DNA from: Diadema setosum
Taxonomy: Eukaryota; Echinodermata; Echinoidea; Diadematoida; Diadematidae
Direction of reading: 5' to 3'
Assembly (NCBI RefSeq): GCF_964275005.1
Contig: NC_092693.1
Span: 22,896,835-22,960,834 of the forward strand
DNA length: 64,000 bases
In this document: positions 1 through 10,838 of the stretch, piece by piece
Position numbering within the stretch: the stretch's first letter is position 1
How the letters are laid out: every line of letters begins with the position of its first letter
Made by a program: the position numbers and the translations under genes
Notes under the pieces: generated by a model
What the model saw: only the letters and a program-made list of their open reading frames with translations
The model's database searches: none
Told to the model about the DNA's origin: nothing

Positions 1-1950
1 CCGTGTCACACCTTTCCGGGCAAGCCTTGCGCGCGACTTACGAAGAACAATTTTTACTACCCGGAGGTCCCCGCTGATGACCCGCGCATGACAGTACCTA
101 CCACGTATCTCACTCGTGGTCGCCTGGAGGTGCGCACGCACATCTTTTTACCTGCAACCATGTTTACGCCCTGTCACACCTTTCCGGGTAAGCTGTGCAG
201 GCTTGTTGCGTGTAGGGATTTTCCAGCATACCGGAAATTTCTGAGGGATTTGGGCGAGTCAGTGCATGTGTCTTACTTGCTGGACGCGTTCTACTTAAAT
301 TCTTCTTGCGGGTATACTGTGTGACCTTTGTAACAGCCGCGTGGGGGCTGACAACTCAGTGAAGGAATCCTTCTGAATGAATGGCAGAAGTTCCACGGAA
401 TGTCATTACCTTGGCTGCATACGGGGACTACGAAGTACCTGCGTGGGAGTTGCCTGCGAAGTGCTGCCATTAAGGGCCTCCTACTGGCGTTCTGCGTGGA
501 CCTCTCCGGGCATCCCCGCGACTCACCCGGAAAAGGTTTTGGTCATGCTAAAAACTTGGCCGCGGTCAAATCGGACTTGCGTGAGTACCTCCGGGCAACT
601 ACAAGCGAGATACGCGCTAGGTACTGCGGTACTGCGGACCAACTGCTGAGAGCTCCAGGTAGCAAAATTGTTTCCCCGCAAAGACCACATTTCATATGTA
701 TCCCAATCTGTAAGATTTCATTTGCGTAACCTGGGCTCAATTCGGAGATATTTGACTAGATCAGCAGCAGAAAAACTGATGCATGCTCTTATTTCGTCTC
801 GTCTAGATTTCTGCAATTCTCTGTTCTGCAGCCTTTCACAAAAAGAACTCAGTAAACTGCAACGTCTTCAGAATTGTGCCGCTAGATTACTTACTTTCAA
901 GAAGAAAACTGTGCATACTACCCCAATACTTCGGTCCCTACACTGGCTTCCTGTAGAAAAAGGTATTAACTTCAAGATTCTTCTTCTTGTTTACCGTACA
1001 TTGCACAAATTTGCCCCTGTCTACTTTCAAAATACTCTTCATCTTCACCAACCACCACGTAATCTCCGTTCATCAAACTCGCTAAAATTACAGGTACCTC
1101 GAATCAAGCATAATTGGGGGATCGGGCTTTTTCATACATGGGCCCAAAACTATGGAATGGCCTACCAAAATCTCTTAGAGAAGCATCTTCCATTGATGGT
1201 TTCAAAAAGAATCTCAAGACATATATTTTCAATTCAAATTGACAATATTGTATACCTGTATGTATAGTATGTGTACGTATATAGGCCTATTGTTTGTTGG
1301 TTTATTGTCTTATTATTTTCTGTGATACCCGGTACTGTTGTAACGTGACACAATGTACTCTGTTCTATAGCGCCTTGAGTATCTTTTTTTAGGTAGAAAG
1401 GTGCGCTTTATAAGAGTCTCACTATTATTATTATTTATTATTATTAAGTCAAGCCGCAAAACTTTTATACATACGGTATGACAAGGCCTTGAGCATACTC
1501 CAAACTTGTTCCGAGTAGGAGTCCCTTATCGGTAGCACCTCGCAGGCAACTCCAGGACAGGTACTTCTCAGTACTCATAAGTCGCTCGTAGCAGAAAACG
1601 GATCGGTTTCAAAGCTCTCACGCAGGTCACACGGAATGCACGCAAGTAGAAGCTAAGTAGCACGCGTCTAGTAGGTAAGAAACAAGTGCGAACATTCTTG
1701 TTCGCCCGCGGAAAATCTTTTACGTGCTGGAAACTACCTCCTCACCACAAGCCCGTGTAGATTGCCCGGAAAGGTGTGACACGGCCTTAGACATGGTTGC
1801 GGATAAAAAGATTTGCGTGCACACCTCCGGGAGACTACGGGTGAGATACGTGCTAGGTACTGTCATGTGCGGCTCATTCCGGGGACCTCCGGGTAGTAAA
1901 AATTGTTCTTTGCAAGTCGCGTCCGGAAAGGTGCGACACGGCCTTAAATT
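1..1950. mobile_element. Foldback-like element with long inverted arms (left end cut by window)
   Basis: 1-190 is the inverted copy of about 1755-1948 (shared modules: CCGTGTCACACCTTTCCGG, CAATTTTTACTACCCGGAGG, CATGACAGTACCTA). A second module, GTACCTG...GAGTTGCCTGCGA, pairs 430-475 with about 1525-1575. The arms carry internal direct copies of the same modules. The loop holds a LINE 3' end (680-1445). No transposase is visible. Long modular inverted arms fit foldback-type DNA transposons, but the true left end is outside the window. Confidence 0.6.
680..1445 (+). mobile_element. CR1/L2-like LINE 3' fragment
   Basis: Frame 668-1267 shows the C-terminal end of a non-LTR reverse transcriptase: ISSRLDFCNSLF, KLQRLQNCAARLL and TPILRSLHWLPVEKGINFKI are typical. 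It is followed by a non-coding tail ending in GCGCTTTATAAGAGT and (ATT)n, the normal 3' end of CR1/L2-type elements. It is severely 5'-truncated and no catalytic core is present. Confidence 0.8.
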
Positions 1951-2021
1951 TTAATGCGATTTTCGTCCATGATTGCAGACGCCGCAACAGAAGAGTGACT
2001 CAGTAGCCGGATTTTGTTGTC

Positions 2022-2026
<5 letters not shown>

Positions 2027-2052
<26 letters not shown>

Positions 2053-2070
2053 CTGCTGTGGGGGGGGGGA
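2027..2070. repeat. (GT)n then poly-G tract
   Basis: A GT dinucleotide run followed by a G-rich run. Confidence 0.9.
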
Positions 2071-2159
2071 GGGGGGTAGTAGGAAAAGAACTAGAGATGA
2101 TCAAGAGTACATAAATTTCGTCATCTCATTGTAAGGTAACACCATAATAATAAAATGAG

Positions 2160-2549
2160 GAATTATACAAATGAGGAATAATAAATACAGAGTGTTATCT
2201 ATTTATATTCGGAGTTGTCATACTTTCATGCTTTGTTCTTTGTGTCATCCCCTGCAACCCCATCAAACATTCTTCAAAAGAAAATACAACCTATATTGCT
2301 TATTGATTTGGATAAGCCTGTTTTGCATGATATTACCTTGTCAACCAGTTTACTGTTTACTGAAAAATACTGTATATTCTATTTTATGTTTCTATGGATC
2401 TACATTGCTCAATGCAATCACCTATGTGTATCTATTTGTGTACTGTTATCGATTTATTTCACTGCACTTGCTATTCTTTGTCTTTGTACTTTTTGAAATT
2501 TGTCTTCAAATTGTATCTGATTGAATGCAGAAATAAAAACAAACAAACA
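2160..2549 (+). mobile_element. Retroposon 3' end with (CAAA)n tail
   Basis: AT-rich non-coding sequence ending GAATGCAGAAATAAAAA and (CAAA)n at 2533-2556, typical of LINE 3' tails. No coding similarity is visible. The tail was the target of the Penelope-like insertion that follows. Confidence 0.5.
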
Positions 2550-2561
2550 AACAAACCTATA

Positions 2562-3475
2562 AATTAAATGACTGAGCTTCAACCAACCTTGAATTGTAGA
2601 GGGCAAGCTTTCGTCCTGCTCCTGAGGACTTTCTCAAGCCTTATGCAGTGGAGTGTTGTCTTGCTGCCGTTGCCTGTCTTTGGTAATCACTGGACCATAG
2701 ATTGGTGAAAGGGTATAGCCCGAGTCTCTGTTGAGAGCTGGATCGACCCTTCTGATCCAAAGTGCTTCCTTTATTTTTCTTTTTAACCAGTTGCTTTCAA
2801 ATGATACGAGCTCTTGAACGCAATATCAACGTCCTTGTTGGAAGGAGACTAGCTATAGGGTAGTCCTCCCCTTCGTAAACACCATTATCCTCTCGTCTAA
2901 AAAGAGCATTCCACAACAAGGACGTTGATATTGCATTCAAGAGCTCTAATACCCTGAGAAGTAGACTAGTCCATGCTAAAGACAAAGTCCCAAGGCAAAT
3001 AAGGTCAGGCATTGTATATAAGATTACTTGTGCTGATTGCCATGATTGTTACATCGGGGAAACCAGCAGAACCTTGAACCAGAGACTCAAGGAACACAAA
3101 AGGGCACTGAGACTAAACAATCCATCACACTCGGCGATAGCTGAGCACTCTTATAACACAGGACACAACATTGAATGGGATGAGGCGCGTATCATTGACT
3201 TTGAAAGCAACTGGTTAAAAAGAAAAATAAAGGAAGCACTTTGGATCAGAAGGGTCAATCCAGCTCTCAAGAGAGACTCGGGCTATACCCTTTCACCAAT
3301 CTATGGTCCAGTGATTACCAAAGACAGGCAACGGCAGCAAGACAACACTCCACTGCATAAGGCTTGAGAAAGTCCTCAGGAGCAGGACGAAAGCTTGCCC
3401 TCTACAATTCAAGGTTGGTTGAAGCTCAGTCATTTAATTTATCATCATCCCCAGCCGATGGAAGTTTTTAGTATC
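2562..3475. mobile_element. Penelope-like element, 5'-truncated, with inverted partial copy
   Basis: Flanked by the 12-bp duplication AACAAACCTATA (2550-2561 and 3476-3487). The right part (about 2903-3441, plus) encodes the GIY-YIG endonuclease end. The left part (about 2562-2890, minus) is an inverted copy of the element with the GIY-YIG core deleted (the equivalent of about 2947-3200). The 5' sides meet in the middle and the 3' ends face outwards. Inverted partial copies are a known habit of Penelope-like elements. Confidence 0.8.
2903..3367 (+). CDS. Penelope-like element GIY-YIG endonuclease (partial)
   Basis: An open frame without its own natural start. It reads DVDIAFKSSNTLRSRL, then SGIVYKITCADCHDCYIGE (the GIY-YIG motif in its Penelope form, with the usual cysteine spacing), then TSRTLNQRLKEHKRAL, AIAEHSYNTGHNI and LKRKIKEALWIRR, and stops at 3365-3367. 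In Penelope-like elements this domain follows the reverse transcriptase and nicks DNA for retrotransposition. The reverse transcriptase itself is absent. Confidence 0.85.
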   Translation, partial: RAFHNKDVDIAFKSSNTLRSRLVHAKDKVPRQIRSGIVYKITCADCHDCYIGETSRTLNQRLKEHKRALRLNNPSHSAIAEHSYNTGHNIEWDEARIIDFESNWLKRKIKEALWIRRVNPALKRDSGYTLSPIYGPVITKDRQRQQDNTPLHKA

Positions 3476-3924
3476 AACAAACCTATAGTTTACCGTCGAT
3501 ATAGTATTATCATTGTAACATTCGATTCATGAAAAAGTTGCCGCAGAAACTAATAAATGAAATGAAAATAAAGTTATTTTGACATAAGCTGAATAATTTA
3601 GTAGATATCAAGTACTACTAGTATCATACATAATTAAGTATCAATAAAAATAATGATGTATCAGAAATTTAGAAAAATTAGAAAAATTGTTTTAGTTTTA
3701 GACGGTAAAAGCAGATGCTACAAGGCTAGTTTGCCACATGCTGCGATTAAACGGATGACTATACATGTGTATCTGGGTTATATTATGTCCATGGGTATAT
3801 ATCTACGTCACAAACGTTTCTACTTTTTTTAATCTTCATTAACAGGCAAATATTTTCTTCCCAATTTGAAAATGTATGCTTAAGTACGCGAATGAGTCAT
3901 GTCATGCGATGCATGTACTCGTAA

Positions 3925-4080
3925 AGGTAATGATAATTTCAATTTCAATTTCAATGTTTTATTTCATTTTTCGACAAAAAAGATATGAACATCACTTTTT
4001 TGATAACAGAAATTAAGGTGCGTAAAGTATAACATGAAAGAATGTATATACAATTTACAACTATATACATACTATAGAAA
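3925..4080 (-). mobile_element. LINE 3' tail, (TTGAAA)n, minus strand
   Basis: On the minus strand this reads AT-rich 3' UTR, AATAAAACATTGAAATTG and further TTGAAA repeats. Only the 3' extremity can be recognised. Confidence 0.45.
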
Positions 4081-4189
4081 AAAAAAGCAGTGTGGACCCT
4101 AAGAAGAATAGTTATAGTGCTATAGATAGAGTGGCGTATAGATAGAGTTGGGGGCTTAATCCCTTGCTCTGGGGGAAGTCGTAAAAAAG

Positions 4190-4560
4190 ATGAGGGTATG
4201 AATGGGGTGCGATATGAAAAATATGATGGTAGTGAAAGGGGAAAAATATAAGGGTAATGGAGTAACGTGTCGGGTGTATGAGAAAGAGTTGATGGTTGTG
4301 ATTGTTGGCAAACTGTGAAATTATATCAGTATTTTATTGGTCAAGTTGAAGTTTGACATATTTGTTCACATCGTTTATAGCGTGTTGTGTGAAATGTGGG
4401 AGAGCAAGGAAATACGTGAAGAATGATGGTAGTTACGTTCAAAGATAGAATTGATTATGATGGAAGGGGGAAGCTTTGGTTGTAAAGTGTATGAATAACT
4501 TGGGTGATGTGGAGGGAGAAAACATCAGAACTACAGGTGTAATGTATTGCATTTGTAGAG
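4190..4560. repeat. Dispersed repeat, copy 1
   Basis: Diverged direct copy of 6610-7010 (shared strings GGTGTATGA/GGTGTACGA, TTGTTCACATCGTTTATA, GGAAATACGTGAAGAATGATG). No coding content is recognised. Confidence 0.7.
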
Positions 4561-5121
4561 ACGATAATTTTGACAGTCATTATCTTTGATGGGATATCAA
4601 AGTCAATATATTTGATTGGGATCAGTGCTTTGGATGAGGAATAAGAGTATTTTCCAAAATTTAAGACAAATTACACGGAAAAAACATCACAGCTTCGCCA
4701 TATTATGAGAGCATGAGTGAGGGCTCAAGGAAGCAGAACAAAAAGAAAAAAAGCATGCATAAAATTTACAGATGCGATGTAATGGAATTTACATTGGTAC
4801 ATTTCTGAAATATGTGAGCTTCTTTGTCAGTACCTTGTTGAGTGATATATATATTTTTTCAGAGTAGCGGTATTTCGGCTCAAGCACGACAATAGATTTA
4901 CAAATCTAGACATGAAGCTGTCGATTTATATACTACATGTTATGACATTATGAAAATTGTATGGACTTTTTCTTTAAACACAGTCTAAGCTGGCCCAGAA
5001 GATCGTGAGCACGCGATATTTGAGAGAGTCATGAAGAGCACTTTGATATGACTTTAAGAAATAAACGCTTTGATGTTTAGGTTTGTTTTTTTGTGCATTG
5101 TGAATGGTCTGGTACGACAAA
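4561..5121. other. Non-coding, no feature recognised
   Basis: AT-rich sequence without ORFs, tandem structure or known ends. Confidence 0.5.
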
Positions 5122-5593
5122 AAATATTGCTGAAGTGTAAATTTACATGCCGTTTATGCAAGCAAGACTGAAGAATGTCCATCGAACTGACGAAATGATT
5201 GCACAACAGTAACAGAAACGCACACAAACAACACGTCTGTGGCGAGTTTTTTTTTTTTTTTTTGGTTTTTGTTTGTTTGTTTGTTTTGTTTTGTTATTGT
5301 TGTTTTTTGTAGACGTAACAAATTCGACTGGCACGAATATCAATGTAAATATTGCTGAAGTGTAAATTTTCATGCCGTTTATATGCAAGACTGAAGAATA
5401 TCCATCGAACTGAAGAATGTCCATCGAACTGACGAAATGATTGCACAGCAGTAACAGAAACGCACACAACACGTCTGAGGCGATTTTTTTTTTTTGTTTA
5501 TTTGTTTGTTTCTTGTTTCGTTTTGATTTTTGTTTCGTTTTGCTGTTGTTTTTTGTAGACGTAACAAATTCGACTGGCACGATTATAAATGCT
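5122..5593. repeat. Tandem duplication of a 225-bp unit
   Basis: 5122-5346 and 5347-5593 repeat each other: AAATATTGCTGAAGTGTAAA, the CGAACTGACGAAATGATTGC block, a T/G-rich tract and GACGTAACAAATTCGACTGG. Copy 2 has an extra CCATCGAACTGAAGAATGT unit. Copy 2 runs into the polymerase fragment that follows. Confidence 0.85.
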
Positions 5594-5929
5594 ACCAAAA
5601 AAAGTCTGATATGGTCGCAGTGTACGATAAATACGGTAAATTGCAAGACGCAGTTGGTCCGAGCAAGTTTATATTTTGACTTCGAGTGTACTCAAAGCAC
5701 TGGCCAACAGGAACCAAATAATTGCATCGCACAAAAGTCATACAGCGAACGTTGCGACTGTGATTTGGAGAGGGAGTGTCAAATATTACGCGGTGATGAA
5801 AGAAAAAAAATATTTTCAGAAGACAACGCTGACGAGTTTTGCAAGGGGCTGTTTGGTGATGAATCGAAAGTCGATTTTAGCGCACAGTTTAAACGCTACG
5901 GGGGTTATTTTGTTCAAAAGTATCTATAA
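5590..5929 (+). pseudogene. Polinton/Maverick DNA polymerase B fragment (decayed)
   Basis: The open frame contains an exonuclease-I-like block (SLYFDFECTQSTG), a small cysteine-rich stretch (ERCDCDLEREC), ADEFCKGLF, and an end that resembles the exonuclease-II region (FKRYGGYFVQKYL). This order is that of the 3'-5' exonuclease domain of protein-primed family B polymerases of Polintons. In the second block the usual His-Asn and Tyr-Asp positions appear as Ala-Gln and Tyr-Gly, so the fragment is likely inactive. The polymerase core, integrase and capsid genes are not found here. Confidence 0.65.
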
Positions 5930-6609
5930 AGAATCTGTATAGCGCCAAATCTTATTTTTATCGGTAAAAAGATCGTGCCAATGTTTGTGTCTTTTTTTTT
6001 TAATTAAACGCGCTTCGTCGACTTTATCATATTTTTGCCTTTGCCTCTGGCTGATAAGAATACCAAACACATTTGTGCTGTTAGAGCTGAAACAAAAGAT
6101 ATTCTTGTATATGTGCATTGTTTTTGTTGTTGTTGTTGTTGTTGTTTTGACACGAAAGGAAAAAGGGAATTCAAAGATCCAATGTCTACCATAACAGAAA
6201 TATACAATTTAAAAGTTTTGAGTATCAGAACCCAGGCATATTTGTCCATTTTTTAAATCGGTATAGGCCCTAGCAGAGAGGTTGCTTTCGGCAAGCAAAG
6301 TTGTTATGGGAGGTGGGATTTAGGTTATCAGTGACTTAGATATTTTGTGTCACTGCTGCTTGCGATTTAGATATCTCGTTATTGACATTACTACGAGACT
6401 CCGACGATATTGCCATACATACCCTTACAAAATGCTTCACTATAGCTGCAGCGTGTTATTTGGTGTAAACACGCAATCCACAAAGAATATGGGTTTGCTC
6501 CTACCTGAGGGTAACGCCTTCGAGATATTCAGACGGGAAGCCAGTCATGGAGTGGTTTCAATACATCAAGAAAATGGAGAACATGCACATAGGGTATGCG
6601 CAAAACCAA

Positions 6610-7010
6610 GATGAGATGGAAAAAAGGTGAGGGTATGAGAAAACAGAGAGATAAAAGTGTGGTGGTAGTGAATGTGGGAAAGATATAGGTAAACGTCAGG
6701 TGTACGACATAGATATGATGGTAGTGATTGTTGGTGAACGGTGAAAATGTGAAGGTATTTCATAGGCAAAATTGAAATTTGACAATCTTGTTCACATCGT
6801 TTATAATGCATCGGGTGAAGGGGAGAGAGCATCGACTGGTGTGATTTGTTGCTGAGTTAGGAAATACGTGAAGAATGATGATAGTCACGTTGAAAGATAT
6901 CGTTGATTACGATGTTAGGGTAAAACATGTGTGTGGAAGGGTATAAAATAACTTGATAGTGAGTAGGAGAATTGTTCAGAACTACATGCAATTGCTGTAT
7001 AGGGTCCTGC
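6610..7010. repeat. Dispersed repeat, copy 2
   Basis: Second copy of the 4190-4560 unit, same orientation, with point changes and small indels. Confidence 0.7.
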
Positions 7011-7079
7011 AATTCGACATTATCACTTCGTCACCGATGAACATGGCGGTTTCTTCAACTTCGTCATACACAGGTACTC

Positions 7080-7440
7080 ATCGTGTAGCAGTTTTTTTTT
7101 TTTTTTTTTTTTAGAAAATCGTGCGTGTCAGTTGGCAGAAAATGTTTTTAAGGTAAGATGCTGAAAGCAATTTTGCTGTTTGTATTGTGCATATCATGTC
7201 GTAATGATCGAGTGTTGGCAATATTTTTGATGATGTCCGTAACGTTAAAGTTGATATTGAAAGCATAATCATGATGTTGAGTTGAGTAATGATGATTGTG
7301 ACACATGATAATGCAGTTTAGGTAAAATACGTAGTATCTGAATATGTCCATACGGTGGCAATGTTTTGAAGTTCAGAAAAAAAAATTGCCAATGCCTGAA
7401 TTTATTTTTGTAGATATTGTTTTTAATGTATTTTAGTGGT
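7080..7440. other. Non-coding AT-rich stretch with poly-T
   Basis: Poly-T at about 7091-7112. No further structure recognised. Confidence 0.5.
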
Positions 7441-7478
7441 AGCAAGTCGAAATAAGTTTGATTTTACAAAATGAATAA

Positions 7479-8224
7479 AAAAGCAGACACACAAGGAACA
7501 AGAACATTGACTTTAGAACTAGAATATAAAGTCCAAAAATAGTGGATGAATTGTGGGAGAGGGGTAGATTTGAAGCGTTCTGAGAAAAAACCCAGAATAA
7601 CTGAAGGTAGTGTGGAATTAGTGCACTTACGGTTGCTTTCTTCGCCATGCGTTATCACGAACTGCTTTATAACAGGATTCTCACACAAAAGTGAAAGCGA
7701 AAAATCATCGTCAAGAAAGACCAACCTGGGCTATTGAGATGGGGAAGACGATGAAGGTACTTGTTTGACAGATATAGGCTGAGCGGAGGCAAGCACGATA
7801 GCGAAATCGCAAGTCATGTTTTCGATGTGGAAAGGAGGGAGACTGGAAGAGGGAATGCCCAGTTAGACTGAGAAACAAGAACACGCAGGTACGAAATTTG
7901 ATAAACAGTGTCTCTGTCAGACCAGTTAGGTTTCACAAAATCGTGTGCAACAAGAGAATCATAACGCGCGATTTCAAAACTGTACCGTATTGTCAAACCT
8001 GGAAATCAATCGAGTTTCTTGCATTACATTTTTTGGATTACATACTTTCGGTGAATTTCAGTTTGCATATTGCGATGATGGAGACTTTAATGTAGATATC
8101 TTACAAGGGACAGAAGAGTATATCGTAGTGAAATCATTTTCTGTGAATATCGTTAGTTTTATTACAATAAGCCTGTCACATTAAGGCAGGCAGTGGCGTA
8201 TCTTTGACAAGATTTCGCGATGAT
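7479..8224 (+). repeat. Long inverted repeat, left arm
   Basis: About 746 bp, inverted and nearly identical to 10839-11587 (the right arm has a 3-bp insertion and a few substitutions). Inner ends are both at GACAAGATTTCGCGATGAT. The outer end of the right arm runs into the assembly gap, so the outer limit is unknown. Small ORFs conserved between the arms (for example 7945-8184 plus and 10879-11121 minus) only reflect the recent copying. Confidence 0.9.
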
Positions 8225-8231
8225 CTAATAA

Positions 8232-8455
8232 ATCTAACAAATTGTAATAACTGACAATTTTTTTGATCGTTAAAAAAGTGTTAGTGAACGTGATGTTCGC
8301 GACAAACAACCATGCAAAATATTAAGAATAATCGTCTAAAGAAAAGACGAATATTCTTATAATAGTTTGCATGGTTGTTTGTCGCGAACATCACGTTCAC
8401 TAACACTTTTTTAACGATCAAAAAAAAAATTGTCAGTTATTACAATTTGTTAGAT
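8232..8455. repeat. 224-bp near-perfect hairpin
   Basis: Left arm 8232-8339 and right arm 8346-8455 pair almost completely (ATCTAACAAATTGTAATAAC / GTTATTACAATTTGTTAGAT; GTTAGTGAACGTGATGTTCG / its complement). The loop is a few bases. The right arm is also the start of the tandem unit described next. Confidence 0.9.
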
Positions 8456-9655
8456 ATTTGAAGTTTTTATTTGATATTACGTTTAATCTTGTCAAACGTT
8501 CTTTAGGCAATAGCATGAAATATGAATTGGTTTTGTTTGGAACGGGCTTCAAGAGTGACAACAAAAAATTCAACCATTGATTTAATCGGCAAAACAACAA
8601 CGAAGAGTCAACGATTGCTTGAAATGGAAACACAACGCATTTCTACTCCACATACACATGTCTCTTTCACTCTCAAACAATTTTTGAAATGTATTGACGA
8701 GTATATACGAAGTAAGTCTAAGGGATCAGTAATAACTGTTTTGTTTTGTTTTGTGTTTTTGTTCTTATTTTTTTGCAACTACGCTGGTTGTTCAAACAAT
8801 ATTTGTACAGAGTCAGGCACAGAGCGCATTCGTTTATCTTACTCCGATTTCATTCAGGCAAAATTTACAGCACGCTTCTATCTGCAAAATTACGGCAGCA
8901 TGTATTTATGCGCACATGTGTTTGTTTATAATTGTAAATTATTTAATGCTTGTATCGATTGCATCTCAATCTTTGATGTACGTCCATAGAAAACATCAAA
9001 GGACGAATATTCATAGGCCTAGCTTAATTAACAGTCTGTATGGTTGTTTGTCGCGACCATCGCGTTCACTAACATTTTTTTTTTAACGATCAAAATATTT
9101 CGTACGTTGTTACAGTGTGTTTGATATTTGAAGTTTTTATTTGATATGTCGTTTAATCTTGTCAAACTGTCTTCACGAAATAGCACGAAGAATGAATTGT
9201 TGTTGTTTTTTTTTTGGAACGGGTTTGTTTTAAGAGTGACGACCAAAAAAAAAAAAAAGATCAACGATTCATTTCATCGACAAAACAACAACAAAAAGTC
9301 AACGATTGGTTTAATCGGAAACACAACGCACTTCTTCTCCACATACATGTCTCTTTCACTCGCAATTTTTGAAAAGTATTGACGGGTACAAAGTTAAGTC
9401 TAAAAGATGAGTAATAACTGTTCTTTTTTTCCAACCATGCTAGTCGTACACACAATATTCGCACAGAGTCAGGCACAGAGCGCATTCATTTATATTAATT
9501 CCGATTTCTTTCAGGCAACATTCACAGCTCACTTCTAACTGCAAAATTGCCGCAACATGTATTTATGCGCATCTGTGTTTGTTTATGATTGTAAATCATT
9601 TTAAGCCTGTATCGATTGCATCTAAATCTTTTATGTACGTACATAGAAAATATGT
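8346..9655 (+). repeat. Tandem duplication of a 657-bp unit
   Basis: 8346-9002 and 9003-9655 repeat each other (GACGAATATTC, GGTTGTTTGTCGCGA, ACAGAGTCAGGCACAGAGCG, GCATGTATTTATGCGCA). The divergence is higher than between the long inverted arms, so it is older. No product recognised. Confidence 0.85.
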
Positions 9656-9779
9656 GACGAGAAATTTGTAACGTGTCTAAACGTTACTGCAAACGTTCAG
9701 TTTATATCGTAATTTACGTCAGTATAACAATCATGATAGAATGCTGCAAACACCTCTCGCACACAAACACCTTGTGTAA

Positions 9780-9830
9780 GATAAGTCACGCACCACACAA
9801 ACACACACACACACACACATACACTGTACA
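9780..9830. repeat. (CA)n microsatellite
   Basis: ACACAAACACACACAC run. Confidence 0.9.
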
Positions 9831-10104
9831 TGCGCCATGAGCTTATCATATCAGTCAGAAGGAGAAGACATTTTTTTTTCAGATCGTAATTCTTATGTAT
9901 ACAATAATTATGTTTAATGAACGATGAATGAATCACGTTTGAATGTTATTTTTTTTCAAAGTGGTTCATTTTCTGTTGTCACTTCATAATTATACATATT
10001 GCACGCTTTAATGAATGCATATTCAAACATTCACAACACAGAGGTATGCTGTGACACACATATCAACTATCAAATTGATTCTCCAAGTACCAATGCATTC
10101 TGAT

Positions 10105-10172
10105 GACTTATTAAATATCTTTATCGTTAAGAAACGTTAGTGAACGTGATGCTCGTGACAAACAACCGTACC
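10105..10172 (-). repeat. Inverted copy of the hairpin motif
   Basis: Contains the inverse of GGTTGTTTGTCGCGA...CGTTCACTAAC. With 9040-9105 it makes a pair of inverted ends about 1.1 kb apart, which could mark a non-autonomous DNA transposon. Confidence 0.6.
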
Positions 10173-10179
10173 CAACTGT

Positions 10180-10838
10180 AAACCAATACAGTGTTTAAAA
10201 AAAATCGTCACACACCATAGACGAGAATGTTATCATAGGACATTACTATTTCTCCTGTATTTCGGCTTTTCATCATACTAACATTAGAGAGATTTAAGTC
10301 AACTTTGGACATATTTAATTTTGGGGTTTTTTTCTACAAAATACCCGTATAATAAGCCTAATCAATCTTGTCATAGAAAAAATTAGGCGAATTGCTAGTT
10401 CTAGTACAGCTAAATATAGGCTATCCAGCCATCCTGACAGATTGAAAATCAAACAAACAAAAAAATAAGACTACATCAAACAGAGTTTTGCCAAACTTCA
10501 ACAAAATGTACCGACATCTCATCCATTAGGTACAACTGATTGTTGTCATATTGGACAAAAAATTTGGTGTTCAAAACAATCACAGATTCGATATCAACAC
10601 GAAAGCATTCTCTACACCATTTATAAATGTGCAATTCATCAAATTCGTTTCCAATACGTCACATTTGTTTAAAAAAGGGGGGGGGGCGTTGCACAAAAGA
10701 GCCTTACAGTAACTCTTAACTGAAATGGAGACAGGCAGAGTTAAACTGTACAGTTGCAAAGAATACACGAAGGTAACGTAACTAGCATATTTCTCTTAGT
10801 TTGCATAAAATAAGTTTACGAAAACCGACAAAAGAACA
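10180..10838. other. Non-coding, no feature recognised
   Basis: AT-rich with a short poly-G at 10677-10686. No ORF or repeat ends seen. Confidence 0.5.

Noticed and set aside
5143..5646. 167-codon minus ORF with Lys/Asn-rich repeats
   Set aside because: It is the translation of two tandem copies of a T/G-rich repeat, not a gene.
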